Source: Kiritimatiellia bacterium (lineage in GTDB: Bacteria > Verrucomicrobiota > Kiritimatiellia > B70-G9). From it: a stretch of DNA of 6,435 nucleotides. The notes below the pieces were generated by a model, which was not told where the DNA came from, did not search any database, and saw nothing but the letters and a program-made list of their open reading frames with translations. The position numbers and the translations under genes are program-made. This document shows, piece after piece, positions 1 through 5,789 of the stretch; the stretch's first letter is position 1, and every line of letters begins with the position of its first letter. The stretch lies in contig DTYT01000133.1 in assembly GCA_012961745.1 (NCBI GenBank), forward strand, positions 1 through 6,435, given 5' to 3'.

Positions 1-1337
1 GGATCCGTGAGACTCGGCCGCACCGCTCTCGCATGGATACGCTCCGCGTCGCGATTCACCCGGGAAATGGTCTGCAGGAGCTTTACGTAAGGACGATCGG
101 ATATGTCCACCAGGCCGTAGTTGGAATTCTCGCCGTCGAAAGAGCGTCCCTCTGGCGGCTGGTCAAAATACTGGAACCATTCATAGCCGACAACATATGG
201 TTTCTTCATGAGCGCCGTCACAAATGCCTCGAAATTTTCGGCTCTCTTCTCCTGGGTAGGTACCGTCACCCGAGCGCCGCGCGTATTCGGGCAGCCGGAG
301 GAATTCTCTTCAGCGCGCCATGAGAACTCGGAGATTATCAGCGGCCGCCCGATATGCGACGCCAGAGTGTCCAGATAGACAGGGTCGGGTTGCCCCGAGG
401 CATCATAGTAGTTGAGGCTGACAACATCGCAGTAGCGGGCACAAGCTCTGATTACGGGCAGCGGCGCGCGCCGGGCGAAGCGCGATCCCAGTATCAGGTG
501 GTGCCTATCGAATTTGCGTATAGCCTCCCGGCAGATGGAGTAGTAACGGTCGGCGACCACTCCACACCATTCTCGCTCCGCATCTCGGAAGCGGGGAGAA
601 TGCGGAAGTGCGTCGCGTACCCTGAAAAGATCGTCGAAATTCTCGGCCGACGTATGGAAATGGCGGCGAAATGCCTCGAAAGATCCGTAGAAATCCCGGA
701 GAAACTTGACCGCGCGCTGCTTCCCCGCCGCGCCCGAACCGAGCCGGAGATAGCGTACCAGCAGCCCGTCTCTCGGATTGGTGGGCCAGGCGCGTTCCCC
801 ATACCAAGGCAGCTCGTTATTGACGTAGTATCCCACCAACATGGCGTTGGTAGCATGGCGGGGCACCTCGGCGCGGGCTATGCGCATGACCGTGTCGCAG
901 TATTGCTTGGAGAAGACGTCCACCAGGCGTTCCCGTGGATCTGGGCCCTGGAGTGCAATGACCACGGTGTAAAAGAAATCGGTTCGCCCGTATAGGGAGA
1001 CGTCACTCCATGCCGAAACTGTATTGAATCCCCAGCAGCGCAGACGACAGAGAGTATCCAAACGCCATGCGGAGTATCGGCCCTGATAGCGGCTGATCGC
1101 ATCGTAGCCCTTGCTACCTTCGAGCGTGGAGAAGTCGCGTGGCAGCACGCAGCAGACTCCCCGTACCAAAAAAGGCCGGCCCCTGTAGAAGAAATACCAG
1201 CTTCTACCTTTTTTGCCGATGGTCACCACGGATGGGCAGCTCCTTCCGCGCATCAGTGGCCGGAGCGAACTGCATCCCTCACAGAAGCCTCCGATCAGCA
1301 GAACCAGTCCGACGCGCAATGATACCGCGTTTTTCAT
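1..1337 (-). CDS. Clan GH-A glycoside hydrolase, agarase-like, probably exported (3' end cut by window edge)
   Basis: Probable polysaccharide- or galactoside-cleaving hydrolase with a (beta/alpha)8 barrel. Reading leftward from ATG 1337 gives 445 open codons that run off the window. Residues 1-22 have a charged start (MKN) and a hydrophobic stretch (about 7-18) ending near Cys19/Cys22. This looks like a signal peptide or lipoprotein signal, although the lipobox is not canonical. The segment WGFNTVSAWSD (about 105-115) resembles the N-terminal barrel of agarase-like enzymes. GYYVNNELPW places the likely acid/base at Glu175, after the Asn-Glu pair usual in clan GH-A. IISEFSW places the likely nucleophile at Glu337. 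GYEWFQYFDQP (from Trp387, about 384-394) is the expected strand-8 motif, followed by GENSNYGLVDI. The barrel therefore looks almost complete, and few residues may be missing. The substrate and exact family (agarase/GH50-like, GH42-like or other) are inference. The gene lies downstream of thrC on the same strand. The start has no good Shine-Dalgarno; it was chosen for the signal peptide. Confidence 0.82.
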   Translation of the reverse strand, partial: MKNAVSLRVGLVLLIGGFCEGCSSLRPLMRGRSCPSVVTIGKKGRSWYFFYRGRPFLVRGVCCVLPRDFSTLEGSKGYDAISRYQGRYSAWRLDTLCRLRCWGFNTVSAWSDVSLYGRTDFFYTVVIALQGPDPRERLVDVFSKQYCDTVMRIARAEVPRHATNAMLVGYYVNNELPWYGERAWPTNPRDGLLVRYLRLGSGAAGKQRAVKFLRDFYGSFEAFRRHFHTSAENFDDLFRVRDALPHSPRFRDAEREWCGVVADRYYSICREAIRKFDRHHLILGSRFARRAPLPVIRACARYCDVVSLNYYDASGQPDPVYLDTLASHIGRPLIISEFSWRAEENSSGCPNTRGARVTVPTQEKRAENFEAFVTALMKKPYVVGYEWFQYFDQPPEGRSFDGENSNYGLVDISDRPYVKLLQTISRVNRDAERIHARAVRPSLTD

Positions 1338-1655
1338 GTCCGAAACACCCGTCTGGATTTTCGGATTCCGGGTATGCGCAGCAGGTAATACCTCGCGAAG
1401 GTGCTCGTGTCCACAGCCAACTTGCGAAAAGTCTGCCTCGAATCAGATGATGGCTCGGCCTTTGGTACGGCCTGACCCTGCCGACTTGTCCGGCTTGAGC
1501 TCCGCTTGTCCATTGCTGGATGAACCGTTCGAATATGATCGACTTTGAAGAAGCCGGCTGGGCTCTGCGGGGTGCCCTGCGCTGATCTCGGACTTTTAAA
1601 AGTCCGAGATCGACCCTCTACTAATGTGGGGCAAACCAATCGAGAGGGGCAGGAC
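1338..1655. other. Intergenic gap between thrC and the glycoside hydrolase
   Basis: About 318 bp with no gene I can support. It contains the perfect palindrome at 1584-1611. On the minus strand it also holds an open frame running in from inside thrC (an ATG at 1744, another at 1513) and ending with TGA at 1336-1334. That stop overlaps the hydrolase ATG as ATGA. The translation from 1513 is 59 residues, rich in Ser, Arg and Gln at first, then FARYYLLRIPGIRKSRR near the end. I recognise no family in it. It may be a chance frame in GC-rich DNA, a decayed gene, or a leader coupled to the hydrolase. No convincing -35/-10 pair was found on the minus strand just upstream of 1337. Confidence 0.5.
1584..1611. 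repeat. Perfect 28-bp palindrome, possible thrC terminator or operator
   Basis: The left arm GATCTCGGACTTTT is followed directly by its exact reverse complement, giving 14-bp arms with no mismatch. In RNA it would form a stem of about 12 bp closed by a UUAA loop. It lies 44 bases beyond the thrC stop on the minus strand, where a terminator would be expected. However, neither side continues into a T-run (AGCGCAGGG on the minus strand, GACCCTCTAC on the plus strand), so a classic intrinsic terminator is not well supported. A protein-binding operator or one copy of a dispersed palindromic repeat are the alternatives. Confidence 0.6.
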
Positions 1656-3035
1656 TCAGCAGGCGTGAGAAGTAATGTAGTCGCGGATGGCCTGCTCTTC
1701 CGCAGGAAGAACCTCACAACGGGTAGGCTTTCCCCGGAGAGCATCTACCACCGGATGGCGGGCGATATCCCGCCCCACGGCCTCAAAGACGGCTTCGGGA
1801 AACTTCGCGGGATGCGCTGTGGCCAAGCAGATCATGGGCTGATCAACTGCCTGGAATTGTTCAGCAACAAAGACCCCGACGGCGGTATGAGGATCAAGAA
1901 GGCAGCCATGCATCTCGTAGTATCGCCGGATTGTATCCAGGATTGCCGCGCGATCCGCAGAGCGGGACACAAACAAGGGATCAACAGTACCAGCGCGCAG
2001 AGGGACCCGAATTTCTCCAGTGCGGTCGAACCGTTCCATCAGCTCACGGACATGGGCGGGGTCCTCTCCCAGCCGGTAGTACAGGTAGCGCTCGAAATTA
2101 CTGGCGACCTGGATGTCCATGGCCGGGCTGAGAGTCCTGACAACCTCGGAGCGCCGGTATTCGCCAGTATTGAAAAAACGCGCCAGGATATCGTTTTCGT
2201 TGGTGGCCAGGATCAGCTTGCCGATCGGCAGACCCATGCGAGCGGCATAGTACCCGGCGAGAATGTCGCCGAAGTTTCCGGTGGGCACTGCGAAACGGAC
2301 CTGCGAGGCTCCGCTGTGTTCCAGAACCCGTAAGCCGGCGTAGAAATAGTAAACCATTTGGGCTAATACCCGTGCCCAGTTGACGGAATTAACGGCCCCC
2401 AGGGAATAGCGCAGCTTGAAATCCAGATCCCGGAAAATGGATTTCATTATCGCCTGGCAATCATCAAACGTGCCCTGAACAGCAATGTTGAATACGTTGG
2501 GATCAAGGACCGAAGTCATCTGTTTCTCCTGTATGGGGCTGACCCTGCGGTAGGGGTGCATGACGAAGATATTGATATTTCGGCGGCCGCGTACTCCGTA
2601 TATGGCCGCGCTGCCGGTATCGCCGCTGGTGGCCGCCAGGATGTTGAGCCGCGCTCCCCACTGCCGGACTATGTACTCAAAAAGCCGGCCCAGCCACTGC
2701 AAGGCAACATCCTTGAATGCCAGAGTGGGTCCGTGGAACAGCTCTAACACATGTATTCCGCCGACCGGAATGACCGGTGCCACTTCGCCGGTATCAAAAG
2801 AAGAGTAAGCATCGCGGATCATGGGCTTCACGTCACTGGCGGGAATGTCGGCGTATAGCCGAAAGATTTCTTCGGCCAGCGTGGTATAGTCAAGTCGTTT
2901 CCATCTTGCCAGGCGAGCGGAGACGTCGGGGACGTGCTCGGGGATAAGCAACCCCCCATCGGGAGCCAATCCAGCGAGTACCGCATGTGAGAAGCCCATG
3001 GGCTCGGTGCGACCGCGGATGCTGATGTACCGCAT
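1656..3035 (-). CDS. thrC: Threonine synthase
   Basis: A PLP-dependent cytosolic enzyme that converts O-phospho-L-homoserine to L-threonine and phosphate, the last step of threonine synthesis. The protein is 459 residues from the chosen start, a usual length for the family that includes E. coli ThrC (428). It opens with MRYISIRGRTEP, the typical N-terminal domain start, and continues with LAPDGGLLIPE (about 23-33). The PLP-binding lysine is Lys108 in HGPTLAFKD. SGDTG (137-141) is the phosphate-binding loop. VPTGNFGDILAGYYA and LDPHTAVG are further family motifs. In-frame ATGs also exist at 3044 and 3086, but homology favours 3035. A GAGG at 3050-3047 lies 11 bases upstream, slightly far. No other threonine or homoserine gene is adjacent; the hydrolase lies downstream and a divergent zinc-ribbon gene lies upstream. 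Confidence 0.96.
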   Translation of the reverse strand: MRYISIRGRTEPMGFSHAVLAGLAPDGGLLIPEHVPDVSARLARWKRLDYTTLAEEIFRLYADIPASDVKPMIRDAYSSFDTGEVAPVIPVGGIHVLELFHGPTLAFKDVALQWLGRLFEYIVRQWGARLNILAATSGDTGSAAIYGVRGRRNINIFVMHPYRRVSPIQEKQMTSVLDPNVFNIAVQGTFDDCQAIMKSIFRDLDFKLRYSLGAVNSVNWARVLAQMVYYFYAGLRVLEHSGASQVRFAVPTGNFGDILAGYYAARMGLPIGKLILATNENDILARFFNTGEYRRSEVVRTLSPAMDIQVASNFERYLYYRLGEDPAHVRELMERFDRTGEIRVPLRAGTVDPLFVSRSADRAAILDTIRRYYEMHGCLLDPHTAVGVFVAEQFQAVDQPMICLATAHPAKFPEAVFEAVGRDIARHPVVDALRGKPTRCEVLPAEEQAIRDYITSHAC

Positions 3036-3060
3036 GCTGTTCATCGCCTCGGCAATGAAT

Positions 3061-3111
3061 TTACCGTGACCGGTAGTGGCTAGCAACGAAATCCCGTGAA
3101 CGGCGGGCCAT
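3061..3111 (-). CDS. Possible 16-codon small ORF upstream of thrC (doubtful)
   Basis: ATG at 3111 is preceded by AAGGAA (3123-3118) at six bases, a better ribosome site than thrC itself has. The frame reads MARRSRDFVASHYRSR and stops with TAA at 3061, 25 bases before the thrC ATG. It has no run of Thr or Ile codons, so it is not a classic threonine-attenuator leader peptide. It could be an uncharacterised upstream ORF that influences thrC translation, or chance. I can offer no protein function. Confidence 0.15.
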   Translation of the reverse strand: MARRSRDFVASHYRSR

Positions 3112-3129
3112 GGAAGCTTCCTTAGCTCC

Positions 3130-3158
3130 TTGAACCGGCAGGGACCGCCGCGTAATAT
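3130..3158 (+). promoter_or_regulatory. Candidate sigma-70-type promoter for the zinc-ribbon gene
   Basis: TTGAAC (3130-3135) and TAATAT (3153-3158) are separated by exactly 17 bases. Each matches its consensus hexamer at four of six positions. Transcription would start near 3165, leaving about 40 bases before ATG 3204. The site sits in the divergent region between thrC and the rightward genes. The call rests on pattern only. The same region must also hold the thrC promoter on the other strand, for which I see no clear hexamer pair. Confidence 0.35.
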
Positions 3159-3203
3159 GACTGCGCATGAACATCCAGTGTCCGTTGTGGGTGGTGTGCA
3201 AAC

Positions 3204-3599
3204 ATGATCTGCCCGAAGTGTGACCAGGAGATGCTGATTCTGGAATTCCGCGGTGTGGAGATTGATTTCTGCGCCCGATGCCGTGGGGTCTGGCTTGACG
3301 AGGGGGAGCTGGCCCAGGTGGCGCGGGAGCGGAGCGGGTCATGGGACATTCCACGGGGGGCCGAGAAGGGACGCCGGAGATGTCCGCGATGTAACCGGCG
3401 GATGAGACTCACCGTGTATCCAGGAACCGCGGTGGAACTCGACGCCTGCCCAGAGGGTCACGGGATCTGGTTTGACGGAGGCGAGCTGGAGGAAGTTCTG
3501 CGCAGCGGCGGAGCGCTGGGGTCCGCAGAGCTGCTCCGGGAATTTCTGGGAGGCATTCTGGCGGGCGGTCCCGCGGAACCGGATGAGGAAAGGGAATGA
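3204..3599 (+). CDS. Small protein with two zf-TFIIB-type zinc modules
   Basis: 131 residues, predicted soluble, with no signal peptide or membrane segment. The first module has Cys3-Cys6 (CPKC) and Cys23-Cys26 (CARC) followed by GVWLDEGEL (28-36). The second has Cys60-Cys63 (CPRC) and Cys82 with His86 (CPEGH) followed by GIWFDGGEL (87-95). The repeated WxDxGEL tail spaced 59 residues apart shows an internal duplication. This pattern is that of the zf-TFIIB family (PF13453), whose biochemical role is largely unknown. The C-terminus (about 100-131) is Gly/Ala-rich, then acidic. It is the first gene of the rightward group, with lemA and an M48 protease next, suggesting an accessory or assembly role in that membrane module (inference). 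The start is chosen because CPKC directly follows it; the Shine-Dalgarno is poor. Confidence 0.88.
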   Translation: MICPKCDQEMLILEFRGVEIDFCARCRGVWLDEGELAQVARERSGSWDIPRGAEKGRRRCPRCNRRMRLTVYPGTAVELDACPEGHGIWFDGGELEEVLRSGGALGSAELLREFLGGILAGGPAEPDEERE

Positions 3600-3871
3600 A
3601 CGACGATACGCCGTTCTCTTGGCGGGGAAAGAAAGCAGGAAGGCTGCGCGATTCTGGAGCGTGCCGGGCAGTACAAAAGTGGGCCTGCTCGGCCCCTACC
3701 GCCGCAGGTGCGGAAGTTCAGATCTTCCAATATTCGGGACCAGGACTCCCGCAACTTCCGCGGTTTGGAGCCTGGGAGGGGAATTTTCCAGGGCTTACCG
3801 CGCCCTGCAGGGGTCGGGGGCAGCATTCACGGGTCCATTTCCGGTCAGGTTGGGATGAGAGTGAGAGATAG
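3596..3871 (+). CDS. Hypothetical 91-residue ORF coupled to the zinc-ribbon gene (doubtful)
   Basis: The ATG overlaps the stop of the preceding gene as ATGA, with GAGGAAAGGG (3587-3594) just upstream, so reinitiation is plausible. The product starts MNDDTPFSWRGKK and is rich in Gly, Arg, Ser and Pro with scattered Cys. It has no membrane segment and no motif I recognise. Its third codon positions look less GC-biased than those of lemA and the protease, which argues against a real gene. It may be chance, a young ORF, or a decayed gene. Confidence 0.2.
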   Translation: MNDDTPFSWRGKKAGRLRDSGACRAVQKWACSAPTAAGAEVQIFQYSGPGLPQLPRFGAWEGNFPGLTAPCRGRGQHSRVHFRSGWDESER

Positions 3872-3888
3872 AGCCGGCAGAACCGGAA

Positions 3889-3912
3889 CCCGGGCGCGGT
3901 GAAAGCGCCGGG
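3889..3912 (+). promoter_or_regulatory. GC-rich hairpin in the lemA leader
   Basis: CCCGGGCGC (3889-3897) pairs with GCGCCGGG (3905-3912) around the loop GGTGAAA, with one bulged G. This gives an eight-pair GC stem ending 43 bases before the lemA ATG. No T-run follows, so it is not a standard terminator. It could be an mRNA-stabilising or regulatory stem, or a chance effect of base composition. Confidence 0.4.
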
Positions 3913-3933
3913 CGGTGGTAAAGCGGTGGTAAA
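3912..3933 (+). repeat. 11-bp perfect tandem duplication upstream of lemA
   Basis: GCGGTGGTAAA occurs twice without a break (3912-3922 and 3923-3933), just after the GC-rich stem and about 22 bases before the lemA ATG. It may be a simple slippage duplication or a paired binding site. Confidence 0.75.
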
Positions 3934-3943
3934 GAAGATACGC

Positions 3944-3952
3944 AGGAGGTGA
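3944..3952 (+). promoter_or_regulatory. Strong Shine-Dalgarno of lemA
   Basis: AGGAGGTGA is a full complement to the 16S anti-Shine-Dalgarno. The GGAGG core lies six bases before ATG 3956. It is the best ribosome site in the window and fixes the lemA start, which suggests strong translation of lemA relative to its neighbours. Confidence 0.9.
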
Positions 3953-3955
3953 GAT

Positions 3956-4513
3956 ATGGGAGTGGTCTGGGTGACCCTGGTGGTAGCCGCCGGGGTGGTT
4001 GTGTGGCTGGTGGCGGTTTACAACGGACTGGTCCGCTCGCGGAATCAGGTACGTAATGCGTGGTCGCAGATAGATGTGCAGTTGAAGCGGCGGCACGACC
4101 TGATTCCGAATTTGGTGGAGACCGCCAAGGGCTACATGAAGCATGAGCGCGAGACTCTGGAAGAGATCACCCGCGCGCGTGCGCGGGCCGCGGAGGCGGG
4201 AACGGTTCGGGAGAGGGGCGCGGCCGAGAGCGCACTTTCCAGCGCTCTGGGACGATTCTTCCTCGTAGTGGAGAATTACCCGGACCTGAAGGCAAACCAG
4301 AACTTTCTCGCGTTGCAGGAGGAGCTGACTTCCACGGAAAACAAGGTGAGCTTCGCGCGGCAGTTCTACAACGACCAGGTGATGAAGTACAACACCCGGC
4401 TGCAGAGTTTCCCCACCAACATGGTTGCAGGGACCTTTGGGTTCAAGCCCGAGGAGTTCTTCGAGATCGAGACGGCGGGCGAAAGGGAAGCTCCGAAAGT
4501 GAGTTTCAGTTGA
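3956..4513 (+). CDS. lemA: LemA family protein
   Basis: 185 residues, a normal length for the LemA family (PF04011). One N-terminal membrane anchor (about residues 3-22) is followed by a helical domain. Family signatures are present in order: YNGLVRSRNQVRNAWSQIDV, then LKRRHDLIPNLVETAKGYMKHE, then YPDLKANQNFLALQEELTSTENK, then ARQFYNDQVMKYNTRLQSFP, then a C-terminal GFKPEEFFE. LemA proteins are membrane-anchored coiled-helix proteins of poorly defined function. They are frequently encoded beside HtpX-like M48 proteases, as here. The start is set by an excellent Shine-Dalgarno. The stop lies 46 bp before the protease start, so co-transcription is likely. Functional coupling with the protease, perhaps as adaptor or substrate, is inferred from context only. 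Confidence 0.95.
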   Translation: MGVVWVTLVVAAGVVVWLVAVYNGLVRSRNQVRNAWSQIDVQLKRRHDLIPNLVETAKGYMKHERETLEEITRARARAAEAGTVRERGAAESALSSALGRFFLVVENYPDLKANQNFLALQEELTSTENKVSFARQFYNDQVMKYNTRLQSFPTNMVAGTFGFKPEEFFEIETAGEREAPKVSFS

Positions 4514-4559
4514 GGGGGCTGGGTTATTCCGGGCATGGGCTAAGCATTTCGGCCGAGGA

Positions 4560-5747
4560 ATGTGGGAGCTGATCCAGTCCAACCGGCGGAAGTCGGTGCT
4601 GCTGCTGGTCATGCTGGCAACGGTCCTGGTGGGGCTGGGCTACTTCGCCGGTTACTTCTGGAATCCACGCGGCGGACAGCTTTTCGGCGTGCTGGTGGCC
4701 CTGGCCATCTGGGCATTCATGATGCTGTCTGCGTTTGGGGGCGGCGAGCGGATTCTCCTGGCCACTGCGGGTGCCCGCGAGGTGAAGCCGGAAGATGCGC
4801 CCCAGCTTTACAATATTCTCGAGGAGATGAAGATCGCCTCGGGGATTTCCGCCCTGCCACGGCTCTTCATTGTCGATTCCGCGGAACCCAACGCCTTCGC
4901 TGTAGGGCTGAAGCCGGACAGGTCGGCGGTGGCAGTGACGACCGGGTTGCTGGCCCGCCTCAACCGGGACGAGTTGCAAGGGGTGATCGGGCATGAAGTC
5001 GCGCACATAAACAACCGCGACACGCTTTTCATGACCCTTGCCGGGGTGACGGTCGGGGCGGTGGTCATCCTGGCGGACCTGTTCCTGCGCGGACTGTGGT
5101 TCAGCTCGGGCCGCAGGCGCCGGAGTCGTGATGAGGGCCAACTGGCGCTGATCATGCTGATCGTGGCTATCGTGCTGGCGATCCTGGCCCCCCTGCTGGC
5201 TCAGCTTATCTACTTTGCATGCTCGCGCAAGCGGGAATACATGGCGGATGCCTGTTCGGCCCAGTACACGCGCTATCCCGAAGGCCTCGCCTCTGCACTG
5301 GAGAAGATCGCTTCGGCGCCTCTCCGCACGCGTGAGGTGAACCGGGTGCTGGCTCCCATGTATATCGTGAATCCGCTGGCGTCCCGCGGCAGGAGGGTGG
5401 TCGGACTGTTCAGTACGCATCCCCCCGTAGAGGAGCGCATCCGCATCCTCCGATCTATGGGCGGGGACACTTCACTGGCGGGCTACGAAGAGGCGTACCG
5501 GAGGTTGCGCAAGGAGCCTCTTGTGGCAGCGGCGATGCTGCAGGGCGTCCAGCCGATGGAACCGCGGGCGCCTACCACGCAGGCCGCTGACGAGCGGCGG
5601 CAGTGGCGCGCAGCCCGCGACCTGTTGCACCGGGTTGACGGTTACCGGACCATCGAGTGCGGGTGCGGCATGCGGATCAAGGTCCCTGCAGGTTTCTCCG
5701 GCCGGTTGAATTGCCCGCGGTGCGGCCGGGAGTCGGCCGTAGGATGA
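4560..5747 (+). CDS. HtpX-like M48 membrane zinc metalloprotease with extra C-terminal zinc ribbon
   Basis: 395 residues, about 100 longer than E. coli HtpX. Two N-terminal membrane segments (about 13-33 and 41-60) precede the catalytic motif HEVAH (His145, Glu146, His149). Two more hydrophobic segments follow (about 160-178 and 195-221) with a basic Arg-rich loop between (185-190). Glu226 in SRKREYMADA is the expected third zinc ligand. GLFSTHPPVEERI (about 282-294) is the conserved M48B tail motif. The added region (about 300-395) ends with CGCG (Cys367, Cys369) and CPRCG (Cys385, Cys388), a likely zinc ribbon. HtpX-type enzymes cleave damaged or misfolded membrane proteins; that role is assumed from the family. 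The start MWELIQSNRRKS matches related proteins encoded beside lemA, as far as I recall. GAGGA lies almost against the ATG, so the ribosome site is poor and translation may depend on lemA. Confidence 0.93.
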   Translation: MWELIQSNRRKSVLLLVMLATVLVGLGYFAGYFWNPRGGQLFGVLVALAIWAFMMLSAFGGGERILLATAGAREVKPEDAPQLYNILEEMKIASGISALPRLFIVDSAEPNAFAVGLKPDRSAVAVTTGLLARLNRDELQGVIGHEVAHINNRDTLFMTLAGVTVGAVVILADLFLRGLWFSSGRRRRSRDEGQLALIMLIVAIVLAILAPLLAQLIYFACSRKREYMADACSAQYTRYPEGLASALEKIASAPLRTREVNRVLAPMYIVNPLASRGRRVVGLFSTHPPVEERIRILRSMGGDTSLAGYEEAYRRLRKEPLVAAAMLQGVQPMEPRAPTTQAADERRQWRAARDLLHRVDGYRTIECGCGMRIKVPAGFSGRLNCPRCGRESAVG

Positions 5748-5773
5748 GCGGTACGTGAGGGGGCGGGTGGCGC

Positions 5774-5782
5774 GGGGAGAGG
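5774..5782 (+). promoter_or_regulatory. Shine-Dalgarno of pyrC
   Basis: GGGGAGAGG, with its last base seven positions before ATG 5790, supports this start. The gap after the protease stop is only 42 bp and shows no terminator. Confidence 0.7.
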
Positions 5783-5789
5783 TCGCGCG

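Larger units (their letters stand above)
3600..3955. other. Gap between the zinc-ribbon gene and lemA
   Basis: About 356 bp without a gene I trust. Besides the doubtful 3596-3871 frame, it holds a short inverted repeat GGGCC-TGCTC-GGCCC (3681-3695) without a T-run. Near its right end there is a stronger stem (3889-3912), then an 11-bp tandem duplication and the lemA ribosome site. No convincing promoter hexamer pair was found, so lemA may have its own promoter here or be read through from upstream. Confidence 0.45.

Noticed and set aside
354..995. 213-residue plus-strand open frame antisense to the glycoside hydrolase
   Set aside because: The opposite frame holds clear catalytic and barrel motifs; this translation has none.
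494..1102. Minus-strand open frames inside the hydrolase region (494-856, 505-807, 878-1102)
   Set aside because: They are in the other two minus-strand frames and overlap the frame carrying NNELPW and SEFSW. The real frame has no stop within the window, so these shorter closed frames can mislead.
1523..1533. GAACCGTTC-like short palindrome as a LacI-type operator for the hydrolase
   Set aside because: The symmetry is too short and matches no operator consensus convincingly.
1545..2333. 262-residue plus-strand open frame antisense to thrC
   Set aside because: It lies wholly opposite a well-supported thrC and its adjoining gap. It has no recognisable motif and is the usual shadow frame of GC-rich coding DNA.
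3061..3412. Minus-strand frames (3061-3354, 3122-3412) opposite the zinc-ribbon gene and running toward thrC
   Set aside because: Arg/Pro/Ser-rich translations without motifs, opposite paired CxxC modules. Only the last 16 codons have a plausible ribosome site and are listed separately as doubtful.
3681..3695. GGGCC-TGCTC-GGCCC inverted repeat as a terminator of the zinc-ribbon gene
   Set aside because: Only five pairs and no following T-run; expected by chance in GC-rich DNA.
3845..4612. 255-residue minus-strand open frame antisense to lemA
   Set aside because: No motif; it is explained by the codon bias of lemA on the other strand.
4524..5420. 298-residue minus-strand open frame antisense to the M48 protease
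   Set aside because: The translation is a His/Gln/Arg-rich low-complexity shadow without domains, opposite a clear HEVAH protease.
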